DNA of 64,000 nucleotides from Valencia hispanica (taxonomy: Eukaryota > Chordata > Actinopteri > Cyprinodontiformes > Valenciidae), in NCBI GenBank assembly GCA_963556495.2, contig OY747702.1:52601286-52665285 (forward strand), read 5' to 3'. Every line of letters begins with the position of its first letter. Position 1 is the stretch's first letter. The notes below the pieces were generated by a model. The model did not search any database and was not told the origin of the DNA. It saw only the letters and a list, made by a program, of their open reading frames with translations. Shown here piece by piece: positions 36,206 through 46,805 of this stretch. The position numbers and the translations under genes were made by a program.

Positions 36206-36575
36206 GGCTGCACAGTGGGCAGTCAGTAATACTGTCACCTTGTAGCAGGAAGGTCTTGGGTTTGAAACCTGGTCTGGGGTCTTTCTGCGTGTAGATTGGA
36301 TGTTCTCTCTGTGCATGTGTGGGTTCTCTCCGGGTACTCCAGCTTCCTCCCACAGTCCAAAAACATGACTGTTAGGTTGATTGGTCTCTCTAAATTGTCC
36401 TTAGACATGTGTGTGTGTGTGTGTCTGCGTGGTTGTTTGTCCTGTGGGTCTCTCTGTTGCTCTGTGATGAACTGGAGACCTGTCCAGGGTGTAGCCCACC
36501 TTTTGCCCAATGACCACTGGAGGCACCAACCCCCCGTGACCTTGCAAGCATAAGTGGGTATAGATATTGGATGGA
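36206..36575 (+). mobile_element. tRNA-derived SINE (ATGGATGG-tailed family), with TSD
   Basis: Order of parts: a tRNA-like head with degenerate B box GGTTTGAAACC (about 36.26 kb), a central GGTTCTCTCCGGGTACTCC and CCTCCCACAGTCC region, a GT tract, then a TGGAGACCTGTCCAGGGTGT tail region ending TTGGATGGA. TTTTTTTAAATG (36194-36205) and TTTTCTTAAATG (36576-36587) flank it and match at 11 of 12. Family widespread in fishes; the 3' half recurs at 16735-16855. Confidence 0.9.
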
Positions 36576-36587
36576 TTTTCTTAAATG

Positions 36588-37150
36588 TTTGTTAAAGGAC
36601 AACAACATTTGAATTCCACTATACTTTAATGCACCACTTTATAAATGTAGATGTAAGCCTTTACAGATGAAAAAAACCTGACCAAAAAAAAAGCCAAAGC
36701 CTTCCTGGGATAATCCAGGCAGCTCATTGGGGATGGAAAAAACTGCATCCCTTTAATTAAATTGTTATTCATAATTAATTGAAGATCTTGGTAAAAACCT
36801 GGTGGAGGTACTATCATGCTGTGAGCCTTATGCGCTTTTTGAAACTTGCCTGATGTATTAAACAGTTGTTGAAATCTATTAAAGAAAATCTATCAAATCA
36901 TCTTATAGCTAAATGCGTCAGATGGTGTACATCATGTTTGATGGGGAGGTTTAGAGTCTTTCAGCTGTAAAACAACCAAAACACACATGCAACAGCAATT
37001 TTCTAATCGTTAAAAGGCTTTGCTAATATTTAAGATAATGCAGCAAAGGAAAGCAAAAAAACCAAATCCTAATGCTGTCTTATATTTGTGCAGAGAGATT
37101 AGTTTATGTATATCAATCCCTAGATTAGAATCCATCAATGCCAATTGACA
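36588..37150. other. unassigned sequence
   Basis: AT-rich. Traces near 36.72-36.82 kb (CTCATTGGGGATGG and CCTGGTGGAGGTACTATCAT) are weakly reminiscent of a Tc1 transposase region but are too short to call. Confidence 0.3.
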
Positions 37151-37400
37151 TCACTGGTAAATGCATTTGATTAGTGCTTTTTCAGTCAGAGGACCACAAA
37201 GCGCTTTACATTACATTCAATCATTCACACGCTGATGGTGGCAAGCTACTACATTTAGCCACAGCTGCCCTGGGGTACACTGACAGGCGAGGCTGCTGGC
37301 AGAGGCACCACCAAACAAGGACAAAATGACAGTGGGGGACTGAACAGGGACTTAAACCAGTAACCTACTGATTACGAGACTAATTCCTACCACCTGAGCT
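37151..37400. mobile_element. fish interspersed repeat (retroposon-like)
   Basis: ACAAAGCGCTTTACATTACA, TTCACACGCTGATGGTGGCA, then CTTAAACCAGTAACCTACTG and CCACCTGAGCTATT follow the order of a dispersed repeat common in fishes. Its tail resembles the GCGCTTTA ends of the local LINE families. Confidence 0.6.
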
Positions 37401-37474
37401 ATTCACATTTGGAAAAATTCAACCTTAGATTTGAATACATTTATTCAATGGCGGAGGCGGAGATATTCTCATTA

Positions 37475-37497
37475 TCTTTTTTTTTTTTTTTTTTTTA
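37475..37497. repeat. poly-T tract
   Basis: About 20 consecutive T bases. Confidence 0.9.
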
Positions 37498-37689
37498 TCG
37501 CTGCACTGATTGGCAGTTCTGCTTCTAATACTTTGTATACCCCCTTTTGCCAGTAGGAAAGCAGTTAGTCTTCTTCTATAACTCTTTCCAAGATTATAGC
37601 TTATAGAGAGATAATTCTTTGACCACTGATTAATGTACAATCTAATTTTTGCATCTGATGAACAATTTCTGTGTTGATTTGGCCATTGG

Positions 37690-37800
37690 TACAGCCATTG
37701 TTTTGTATGTGTGTGTAGAGATGATGTGGAGCCCTGTCAAAGATGAATTTCTGTAACCTTTTGGGGTCAGACAATAAAGTTTTCTATTCTATTCTATTCA
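37690..37800 (+). mobile_element. LINE 3'-tail fragment with (TATTC)n
   Basis: Text reading GTCAGACAATAAAGTTTTC followed by TATTC repeats has the form of a non-LTR 3' end: an AATAAAG motif, then a short tandem repeat. Confidence 0.5.
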
Positions 37801-38283
37801 TATCCTTTTAAAATACCCAGCAACAAAAACCTCGTTCTTAGTCTCATCTTATCAAGTCACACAGTTCCAGTTAAAGTTCCAGTAGAGCAGTGGTGTCCAA
37901 ACTTTTTGCCATGGGGGCCAAAAATGTCAGGTTGAAAGTACCCTGGGGCCACAAATTATTTTCTTTTTAGTAAAATTGCAAAAGAAAAAAAAAGATCTTT
38001 ATAAATTTTTTATGCTCAACAATAAACTAAACACATGATATTTTAATGAAACAAATTTGATTTACCTGGAAAAGGGATCTGTAAATCATTGTAGATCTGA
38101 AACATAAACAGGATCTTGTATGTTTGTTTGGTAAAAAACTTTAACAAATAAAAACACAGCTCACAATGTCCTACATTTTTCAGATTGGTTATGGTTGTCC
38201 AGATTTTTGTTATGTGGGTAATTTCAGCATCAAGGACAAAAATATTTCTCACTCTTGCTTTATTTAGCCAAGTTTAATAAATA

Positions 38284-39872
38284 CAGGTCCTTCTCAAAAA
38301 ATTAGCATATTGTGATAAAGTTAATTCTTTTCCATAATGTAATGATAAAAATTAAAGTTTCATATATTTTAGATTCATTGCACACCAACTGAAATATTTC
38401 AGGTCTTTTATTGTTTGAAAACTGATGATTTTGGCATACAGCTCATGAAAACCCAAAATTCCTATCTAAAAAAATTAGCATATTTCATCCGACCAATAAA
38501 AGAAAAGTGTTTTTAATATAAAAAAAGTCAACCTTCAAATAATTATGTTCAGTTATGCACTCAATACTTGGTCGGGAATCCTATTGCAGAAATGACTGCT
38601 TCAATGCGGCGTGGCATGGACGCAATCAGCCTGTGGCACTGCTGAGGTGTTATGGAGGCCCAGGATGCTTCGATAGCGGCCTGAAGCTCATCCAGAGTGT
38701 TGGGTCTTGCGTCTCTCAACTTCCTCTTCACAATATCCCACAGATTCTCTATGGGGTTCAGCACAGGAGAGTTGGCAGGCCAATTGAGCACAGTAATACC
38801 ATGGTCAGTAAACCATTTACCAGTGGTTTTGGCACTGGGAGCAGGTGCCAGGTCGTGTTGAAAAATGAAATCTTCATCTCCATAAAGCTTTTCAGCAGAT
38901 GGAAGCATGAAGTGCTCCAAAATCTCCTGATAGCTAGCTGCATTGACCCTGCCCTTGATAAAACACAGTGGACCAACACCAGCAGCTGACATGGCGCCCC
39001 AGACCATCACTGACTGTGGGTACTTGACACTGGACTTCAGGCATTTTGGCATTTCCTTCTCCCCAGTCTTCCTCCAGACTCTGGCACCTTGATTTCCGAA
39101 TGACATGCAAAATTTGCTTTCATCCGAAAAAAGTACTTTGGACCACTGAGCAACAGTCCAGTGCTGCTTCTCTGTAGCCCAGGTCAGGTGCTTCTGCCGC
39201 TGTTTCTGGTTCAAAAGTGGCTTGACCTGGGGAATGCGGCACCTTTAGCCCATTTCCTGCACACGCCTGTGCACGGTGGCTCTGGATGTTTCTACTCCAG
39301 ACTCAGTCCACTGCTTCCGCAGGTCCCCCGAGGTCTGGAATCGGTCCTTCTCCACAATCTTCTTCAGGGTCCGGTCACCTCTTCTCATTGTGCAGCGTTT
39401 TCTGCCACACTTTTTCCTTCCCACAGACTTCCCACTGAGGTGCCTTGATACAGCACTCTGGGAACAGCCTATTTGTTCAGAAATGTCTTTCTGTGTCTTA
39501 CCCTCTTGCTTGAGGGTGTCAGTGATGGCCTTCTGGGCAGCAGTCAGGTCGGCAGTCTTACCCATGATTGTGGTTTTTAGTAATGAACCAGGCTGGGAGT
39601 TTTTAAAAGCCTCAGGAATCTTTTGCAGGTGTTTAGAGTTAAATTAGTTGATTCAGATGATTAGGTTAATAGCTCGTTTAGAATACCTTTTCATGAATTT
39701 TGGGTTTTCCTGAGCTGTATACCAAAATCATCAGTTTTAAAACAATAAAAGACCTGAAATATTTCAGTTGGTGTGCAATGAATCTAAAATATATGAAAGT
39801 AAAATTTTTATCATTACATTATGGAAAAGAATGAACTTTATCACAATATGTTAATTTTTTGAGAAGAACCTG
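38284..39872 (-). mobile_element. complete Tc1/mariner transposon (DD34E), TA target
   Basis: Length 1589 bp. Outer termini CAGGTCCTTCTCAAAAAATT (left) and CAGGTTCTTCTCAAAAAATT (right, read inward) differ at one base, and TA flanks both sides (38282-38283 and 39873-39874). The terminal repeats are long: matching text such as CACACCAACTGAAATATTTC extends about 120 bp inward on both sides, with an inner repeated AAAATTAGCATAT motif near 38.47 kb. It encodes one transposase (38561-39565). It is the least decayed element in the window. Confidence 0.96.
38561..39565 (-). pseudogene. Tc1-family transposase, one in-frame stop
   Basis: The transposase binds the element's inverted repeats and excises and inserts it at TA. 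The frame is continuous from ATG (39565) to the stop at 38561, 334 codons, close to the usual length of about 340, except for a TAA at 39247-39245 (codon 107, after VQEMG). Upstream is the helix-turn-helix DNA-binding half (TLKQEGKTQKDISEQIGCSQ, a basic GRKKCGRKR hook). Downstream is the catalytic half, with the first Asp in LFSDESKF, the second in FQHDLAPAP and Glu in NPIENLW; 34 residues lie between the last two, which is DD34E. Because translation would stop after the DNA-binding half, this copy should not make active enzyme. The 106-residue N-terminal peptide could still bind DNA, which is only an inference. Confidence 0.95.
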
Positions 39873-41023
39873 TAGATGCACCGAAGTGGGCTTTTCAGTC
39901 AAAGTCACAGAATGTTTGTAGTCCTAAATGTGAAATTAAATCAAAAACTAAATCATGGCTGATTATACTAAATATTTACATTTTCACTTATAAGAATATT
40001 TCAATTTGTCTGTTGTTTTGTTTTTGTTTTTTGAAAAGCCTCCTGTTGGGAAAAATTGGACTCACTATGTTTTTTTGTGGAAATTTGTGTCTGCATCAAC
40101 CGCCTGAGCTGACAAACCAAACTTATGCTATTTTTGAACTGTGGTCCAGGGCAGGAGTGGATTAACAGAGTATTTTCCATATTTGACCGTTTTTTTTTTT
40201 TTTGAACAGTGACAAAAAAATCTGAAGGCCATCAGTCATTTTGACAAATTGCAATTCACACCCCTGACCACTTGAAGCAAATGCACAGACATTTTCAACT
40301 TTACACACATGCAGTAGTTCAGGTAACTTAATCAATCAAAAAAAGTTACCCATTGGAGCTTCCGAGCATCATCTCAGACCTGTTCACCGTACCCAATGCA
40401 TCTCGCTAACCAGGAGCTGACAGCGAGGTAAAGAGTTACAAAGGCATCAAGCACATCAATGATCACACCAGACACAGACATAAGTGACATAACTCTGCAG
40501 CTTAACCACAGATGCAGAAGGAGCGCATGCTGCAAGAATTTCCATCGATTTTAAAGTGAGGAAAGTCCTCCTTTGGCTGAAGTGGTGCCCATAATTCCAG
40601 TCTCCAGTTTGGCAACAGAGCACGGATCCAGCCTTCATTATGAACCAGCGGGATCTCAGTTCAGCTCCATGCAGACAAGGAGAAAGTTAAGAGACTGTGC
40701 ATTGAGACCACAGCAGGTTAACTCTTCCTATTTAATACATGTATTCACCTGCTCGATGTGTGATGGCACGATGTGGATTCTCTGTTCAGTTTGTTTGGAT
40801 TTAATATTAATTAAAATGAATAATAAAATGAAATACCACTGAATATGTCATTATTATTATCTTAAAAAATGACGGGTAAAAATAGATTATGACCGGATTT
40901 TTTCAGTCAAAATGACCAACAACAAAAATATTGTAGGGCGACATCTGGTTGAGGGTCAAACAAAATCCTTCTGAGCATCACAAATAGACCCCAGACCACA
41001 CTTTGGACACCCCTGGAGTAGAG

Positions 41024-42034
41024 TTGAGCAAAATCACAGTAATAAGCCAGCATCTTGCTATAGTCTTCTGTATTATGTTTAATGTACGGCTTACTGCATT
41101 CATAACACACCTCAAAGACCTCAACAAGTACCTACAAAGAGAATCAAGGACATGATCTTAACACAGCGTGAAGGTATCCAAGGTTTTTGCACATCGAATC
41201 AAACAGCTTGATAATTTCTAGAAACGGCTGTGTAATGTCTGTTTACACGAATGAGTTCAGGTCAGAAGAGTTCACGGAAAAGTCTAACTGCAGGAGGAGG
41301 AAACTGTTTAAATTTCAATGAAATTACGCCCGCTGCTGAACTTCTGCACTCCCGTGAAACAACATCACAGAGGGATAATTACAACCCCTCCTGGCTTTGA
41401 GCGACATAAATGTTTATTCAGGTTTGTTATTTGACAGTTTGTGGCTTCTGTAATCAGAGCACTTGTTGCCTGTAAGTCAAGTAGGACATGAGTCAAGCGG
41501 TGTATGTGAGTTTACAGACTGGGCAGCACTGGCAGTTGCTGCTTTGACACAAATACATTGTTTTGGTCGCAGGCTGAGCATCAAAGCAGATTACCTCTCC
41601 ACAGGAGACGGTGAGCTAACCGGATTAGAAGAGAAAACTAGCGGCTCTCAGGAGGCTTTAGATGCAAACATCAACATGAAGCTATGCTTGAGTTAATTTA
41701 TTTCCGCTGACTGATGTTCTGTACATGCATTTAGGACGAGGCATTGAGGAGAACATGTGTTCAAATACAGCAGCAAAGAGAAAATTTGTAAAGTTGTCTG
41801 ATGGATAATGTTTACGTGTTTTTATTTTAAAATCCATCTATATCGATTCTAATTCCTAAACATCCATTTGTTGTTTTTTGTTGCTGTTCTCAGTATTTGG
41901 AAGAATGTATGTTACCTACTTTCTAAATATTATCGCAAGTTTCTCCAGGGAAAATAACCATCCCCCGCCCAAATTTCTAAGGTAATAGAAATTTTTTTTA
42001 ATTAATGCACTTTCAAAAATTGAGATTTGTGTAA
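41024..42034. other. unassigned sequence
   Basis: No gene or repeat recognised. A 77-codon plus-strand frame at 41463-41696 has no motif. Confidence 0.4.
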
Positions 42035-42345
<311 letters not shown>

Positions 42346-42569
42346 GAATTTGCCAGCTTTTTCACTGAAAATATTATAACAATTAGAGGGTCAATCTGTA
42401 CCTCAATACCAAACTCAGTACCAATGTCATCCCAAATCAACACCAATGTGGAGAAAATGTCGGAATTACACGAATTAAACCAGTAAAACCTTGAAAAAAA
42501 TCATTATCCAAGCTCCTCCTCTTGCAGCCTTGATATCGTACCCACAGCTTTTCTAAAAAAAGTTATAAG

Positions 42570-42570
<1 letters not shown>

Positions 42571-42605
<35 letters not shown>

Positions 42606-42616
42606 GTAGGCATATA

Positions 42617-42649
<33 letters not shown>
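42571..42649. repeat. (AT)n microsatellite, two blocks
   Basis: Two pure AT blocks of about 30 bases (42571-42600 and 42620-42649), separated by a short CATATGTAGG-containing spacer. Confidence 0.95.
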
Positions 42650-42655
<6 letters not shown>

Positions 42656-42667
42656 TAGACGAATAGA

Positions 42668-42770
42668 TAGTGGGGCAAAAAAGTATTTGGCAGCCACCGA
42701 TTGTGCAAGTTGACCACAAAAAAGATGAGAGAGGTCTGTAATTTTCTTCATAGGAAGACTTCAACTGTTA
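42668..42770. mobile_element. solo Tc1-like terminal repeat (family D)
   Basis: AGTGGGGCAAAAAAGTATTT, then CAGCCACCGATTGTGCAAGT and GAGAGGTCTGTAATTTTC, matches in reverse the right end of the Tc1-like element at 51726-52601. No transposase text follows, so this is an isolated end. Confidence 0.8.
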
Positions 42771-42889
42771 AAAGGAACCCCGGCTACAAAGAGTTGTAGT
42801 TCTTAAAAGATAAATTTTAGTATCAGTTATAATAAAGTGGTATAAAAAACCTTCTTGATGTCTTTGTTTTTATACAATTTGTAAAAACA

Positions 42890-43044
42890 GTTTAATTTGT
42901 AGGTTGCCATTGTTGTTAGCGTCACAATGCACTGCGTAGTGACGTCATGTGGTTGCAGCGGCCGGCTTTGGGAGCCTGTTGTGACTGTTCAGCGACATAA
43001 ACATGTAATCTGTTCAGCCTTTTCAATTTGAACCCGAGCGAAAC
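42890..43044 (+). promoter_or_regulatory. candidate promoter with CRE site
   Basis: The sequence directly before the P2X7-C-like ATG is GC-richer than its surroundings and contains a full palindromic cAMP-response element TGACGTCA (42940-42947), a TCACAATG repeat-free core and a GCGGCCGGC cluster. No TATA box. It looks like a CpG-type promoter for the plus-strand exon starting at 43045; activity is unknown. Confidence 0.45.
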
Positions 43045-43225
43045 ATGAATGAGGAGGACAGCACTGACGATGTTCCACAAAACAAGCATCTAAATGAAGA
43101 GCAAGAAGGGCGAGAAGAAGCAAGAGCGGGACAAAACTGGTGGTGCACGTATGGAAAATGCGTCTCCATTGTAACCGAGAGGGAGAGCGTTTGTTGTCAG
43201 GAGTTTTTGTCAGCAGAAGTTCACG
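43045..43225 (+). CDS. P2X7-receptor C-terminal-domain-like protein, first exon (partial)
   Basis: Sixty codons run from an ATG at 43045 to a good donor, CACG|GTAAGC, at 43225/43226. The peptide opens with an acidic, Glu/Asp/Gln-rich leader (about 1-28), then WWCTYGKCVSI...ESVCCQEF. That pattern (W-C-x-x-G-x-C, about ten residues, then C-C-x-E) is the start of the zinc-binding cytoplasmic domain of P2X7 receptors, which in fishes also occurs in many standalone intracellular proteins of unknown role. Relatives normally have Cys where this has Tyr (WCTYG rather than WCTCG), so a metal ligand may be lost. No following exon was identified: the next kilobase on this strand is AT repeat, then a GC-rich element on the other strand. 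It may therefore be a truncated gene or the first exon of a gene with a long intron. Not certain; chance similarity is unlikely given the donor and promoter context. Confidence 0.6.
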
Positions 43226-43331
43226 GTAAGCTATCGGGTGATCGAATTTATTCAATTATCAATAATTTTGGAGATTATTAGCATCCAGAGCTGTCTTGTG
43301 CTTTATAGATAATTAGGATATACAGTAAAAC

Positions 43332-43352
43332 AATATATATATATATATATAG
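43332..43352. repeat. short (AT)n tract
   Basis: About 20 bases of AT dinucleotides inside the possible intron after the P2X7-C-like exon. Confidence 0.85.
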
Positions 43353-43422
43353 TGAAATGCATCGGACTTTTCTGAATCTGTCTGAGTGGCAGCATCGGTC
43401 AGATTTGGAGAACACTGTATTG

Positions 43423-44340
43423 TTACACACGAGACCTGGCAGGTAAAGATAAATCTGGTGATGCAGAGGCCGGCTGAGAAGAGTCCGCCGGCTCGACCGA
43501 CAGCAGTCGCGGCGAAGAGGCTCCAGCGACGGGGATTGGTCCTCCTTGACCCTCCCTGGGAGCTCTAGCGATGGGGACGGGTCCTCCTTGACCCTCCCTG
43601 GGAGCTCTAGCGATGGGGACGGGTCCTCCGTGACCCTTCCTGGGAACTCTAGCTACGGGGACGGGTCCTCCATGAGCTGACTGGCTCACAGGCAGAGGCT
43701 TACTTCGGGACCTAGCAGGCTGAAGCCAGCGGGCAGGTCAGAGCTGGAGCCGGCGGTGAGACAGGGGAAGCTGGTTTCGACGGGCTGACTGGAGGAGCTG
43801 GTCTTGACAGGCTGACAAGAGCCAAGGGGCTGGGCGGAGCCGGTGCGCTGCAGGGAGAACCGGAGGCAAGCGGACAGCTTGGACTTCCTTCCCGGAAGCG
43901 GTCCTACCTCGACACCGTTGCTGCTTGCGGTGAGGCGGTAGAGGAAGCTCATGCCATCGAGGACCCGTGCCTGGGGAACCAAACGCCAGCCTTGTCCCGA
44001 GGAAGGCTGACCGCTGCTCTGAGTCGTCCTCCGTCTCGGATGTTGGTTTGACCGATTCAGCCTGACAGGTAGGGACTGAGAAGACAGGCAGGGGTGCTGC
44101 GTCGGTCAATGGAGGATTAGATGAGGAAGCAGCGGCCGCGCAGGCAGTTGGTGAGGGGGCAGCGCTCTGCTCCCCACTCCCGGAGACAGTCCCGGTGTGG
44201 CGGGACCTCCGCAGGTGGTTAGATGGTGGAGGCGGAGAGGGTGGACCGATTATCTGATCTCACGCTTCCGGTCGAACCCTCTCTGCCTCGTTCTGTAGTG
44301 CGGCGAGATCCCGGGCGGAGACGTCTGCCAGCACGGCCTA
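43423..44340 (-). pseudogene. GC-rich proline/serine-rich broken frame, probably transposon-derived
   Basis: About 0.9 kb of markedly GC-rich DNA in an AT-rich region. Minus-strand frames at 43738-44109, 43686-43982 and 43423-43689 overlap in different phases and read as one low-complexity protein broken by frameshifts: a serine/proline/threonine-rich part (TCQAESVKPTSETEDDSEQR), basic stretches, a leucine/glutamine/proline-rich middle, and a C-terminal 14-residue tandem repeat (GGPVPIARAPREGQ). No enzyme domain, zinc knuckle or membrane segment is visible. The style is like gag-type or other accessory proteins of fish mobile elements, but I cannot name a family. Confidence 0.4.
43519..43680 (-). 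repeat. 42-bp coding minisatellite, about 3.9 units
   Basis: Units start at 43519, 43561, 43603 and 43645 with a constant 42-bp period (14 codons). Units 2 and 3 are almost identical; the outer ones have diverged more. The period keeps the minus-strand frame open and repeats GGPVPIARAPREGQ-like residues, so the array expanded without breaking that frame. Confidence 0.93.
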
Positions 44341-44569
44341 GTTGTGTCTGCATTGCCATCTCAGGAACGCGGCAGTGGGCGACGACATAGGCGGACTCAG
44401 CGTAGCAAAATGTCTAGTAAAAATCAGTCATCACTCACACTTTTCCATCATTACAGATGCCGATGCTGCAGCCGGTATCTAGCCCACTCTCTCTCCAGTT
44501 GCCCGTCGGCCTTTCACCATAAATGCCGTCCATTTCTGCAAAGCACTTCCAGTACTTGCGGTCTGCCCA

Positions 44570-44765
44570 TTAGATATTAGATGCATCCCAGTTTTAACAC
44601 ACCTGAATGGAATGAACGGCTCATTGCCAGGTTTTTGCCAAAGTTGATGGCATGCTAAACAGGTGATTCAGCCTTTTGATTCCACTGTGCTGGCATGGGG
44701 ATGCATCTAAAAGCTGCAAGACAGTAGCTCTCGAGATCTGGAGTTGGAGACCTGATGTATACCAT
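44570..44765. mobile_element. MITE-like fish repeat
   Basis: GATGCATCCCAGTTTTAACA and, inverted about 120 bases on, TGGCATGGGGATGCATCTAA surround ACACCTGAATGGAATGAACG-type text. The remainder (AGCTCTCGAGATCTGGAGTT, GGAGACCTGATG) is typical of a short dispersed element in fishes. Family uncertain. Confidence 0.5.
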
Positions 44766-44879
44766 CCAAAAAGTGATGTCTGCTTAAAATTCTCTCAAAG
44801 GTATCTCACAAGATATTTTTTGACAAATGTGATGCCTTTGTCTAACAAAGGCGTTTGTGATGCTACAGCAGCAACACGT

Positions 44880-44942
44880 GTAACACAATCTGAGCTGCCT
44901 TGGCGGAGGTCTGCACTCTCTGAGTGCTTTTTTAGCCTTTTT
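44880..44942 (+). repeat. fragment of fish interspersed repeat
   Basis: GAGCTGCCTTGGCGGAGGTC, TGCACTCTCTGAGTGCTTTT: the same text with small changes ends the longer repeat at 60290-60512. Confidence 0.7.
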
Positions 44943-46542
44943 AATATTCTGTTGTAAAAAATCTTACATTAGACAAATAAACTGCTAAAAATTCAAAGTT
45001 AATGTTTTCTACAGACCTAAGCAATCAGTTGCACGTTTGACAATCCAGTTGTGATACCATTCTGCTAAAGATGAATGAAATAGCACTGACAGACTGCATC
45101 TTTTGATGATGGATCAAAAGGAAATGTCTTTGTAGATGTGTCAGTACGAATCATAGAATAAAAGTCAGATGAAATAATCTTTAGCCTAAAAAGTGGAACT
45201 TTAGGAGCAGGCAGATACATCATGGAAGTAAACTACCCTCAATGAGAATACTTCAAACCATCAAAGGCTGTAGGAAATATCTGTCAGTCTGAAAAAAGCT
45301 GAGTGCAACTGAAGTGTCTATTCACATAAAATATATTGCAAGTTCATGGCTCGGTCATAAAGATCAAATACAAAACCTTGACTAGAAGATGAAGAGCTAC
45401 TGTAACCCAGCGCACCCATTCCAGAATCATTCTCGTGTATAATGTATGAAAATGAGAGTGGACTGATGCAAAAAGGAACATATTTCGGTTAAGTTAAACA
45501 TAAAGACAGATAACGAGAATTCAATCATCAAAGTTTGATTCTGTGGTCCTTTATTTAGTTTGAAAGAAGGTACAGATAATCCCTGCTGAAAAGGAGAGTA
45601 AATTTTAACTTTGTCATGGTTTTCGTCTCAGAGAAAAGAAGCAGAACTTGACTCAAACAGGCTTTTGAAAAGTAACTAAAAAAAAGGTTATTGTTCTCCT
45701 CTGGGAGGTGAGAGCCAGCCGAACAACACTGCCCTATTTTCTAATAACCAGTGTGTGAACAGCCAAACATTATTGCTGACAGTGGATCTATGGCATGTCT
45801 GTATTTATTTAACATGCTTATGGATTTTAAATTGTCGGCCTGGTTTTCTGCAGTAGTGACCCAATGTTTCTGAGAGAATGTGAGAGCCTGCTGTTTCCTG
45901 GTGCACACATTCACGTTCGCTCTTTCCATCACTGTCGTCTGCCCTCACTGAGGAAATATCAGGGCAGGGAAATAAATATCAATCAGTGAAGCCCACTGTT
46001 CAGTATATTAAATGGGCGTTGCGCAAGATATCATTTCCACCAATATTTGCTGAATAAATGAAACATTCAGAACAGGGTGGAGGGTCACATAGTACAGGAA
46101 TGTGACTTTTGTTGCACAAATCATCCGATTCAAAGTGCAGAAAGCCATTAAATAAGTTCTCATTAAAATGTGCCAGGAGAGAATAAGGGGAATTATTGGA
46201 TGCTGGAGTCTATGAATTATCACAAGGCAGCAATAAGTCATTTGATGTCTTTTTGAAGTCGTAGATTCTGCAACTTTAAAAATAGAAGTCATCCTTTAAG
46301 TGCAACAATTAATACATATACCTGCCTACTTATAATTATCACTAACCAAAGAGGGCCACAAAAAACCTCTTAACTTGGACAATATTCTCAACAACTGAGC
46401 TTTTGCACAAGTACAACTTGAGAACGTTTTAAAATAATATGCATTTAACATCACTTTTTCTAAGACTGAAGTTAGAACCTATGGTGAAACAAAGTCAAGT
46501 CCTAAATTCTAGCACATGATTTGTTTGTTACAGACAAAGAGT
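44943..46542. other. unassigned sequence
   Basis: No gene, RNA or repeat family recognised; short frames only. Confidence 0.45.
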
Positions 46543-46656
46543 TCCATCCATCCATCCATCCATCCATCCATCCATCCATCCATCCATCCATCCATCCATC
46601 CATCCATCCATCCATTCATCCATCCATCCATCCATCCATCCATCCATCCATCCATC
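46543..46656. repeat. (CCAT)n microsatellite
   Basis: About 28 tandem CCAT units with one interruption (CCATTCATCC near 46.61 kb). The Ile-His-Pro-Ser frames across it are artefacts. Confidence 0.97.
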
Positions 46657-46717
46657 CTCACATTAATGTTAAGTCTTCGCCCCTAAGTCCTGGTCCAATT
46701 TCAAACCTCTAATGAGT

Positions 46718-46805
46718 AAAATTCAATATAATTCAGTTTATTTATATAGCGACGATTTACAACAGATGTCATCTCGAGGCACTTTACAAGAAAGTTATTT
46801 CAATA
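46718..46805 (-). mobile_element. LINE 3'-end fragment
   Basis: The reverse of CTTGTAAAGTGCCTCGAGATGA and GCTATATAAATAAACTGAAT: the same LINE 3' end as at 23475-23612, in the opposite orientation. Confidence 0.65.

Larger units (their letters stand above)
37888..41015. mobile_element. hAT-like element, family B, with 8-bp TSD and nested Tc1
   Basis: The left terminus is CAGTGGTGTCCAAACTTTTT; the right terminus read inward is CAGGGGTGTCCAAAGTGTGG. This is the CAGGGGTGTCCAAA type of hAT end. The flanking octamers CAGTAGAG (37880-37887) and GAGTAGAG (41016-41023) match at 7 of 8. No transposase frame is left, so it is non-autonomous. An internal part is shared with 17690-18110. A complete Tc1 element at 38284-39872 sits inside, so the hAT insertion is the older event. 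Confidence 0.88.

Noticed and set aside
38555..38989. 144-codon plus-strand frame (also 39161-39647)
   Set aside because: It is antisense to the Tc1 transposase.
46521..46712. Ile-His-Pro-Ser repeat frame; also considered as a CRISPR-like array
   Set aside because: It is a simple CCAT tetranucleotide repeat with no spacers. CRISPR arrays do not occur in vertebrate genomes.
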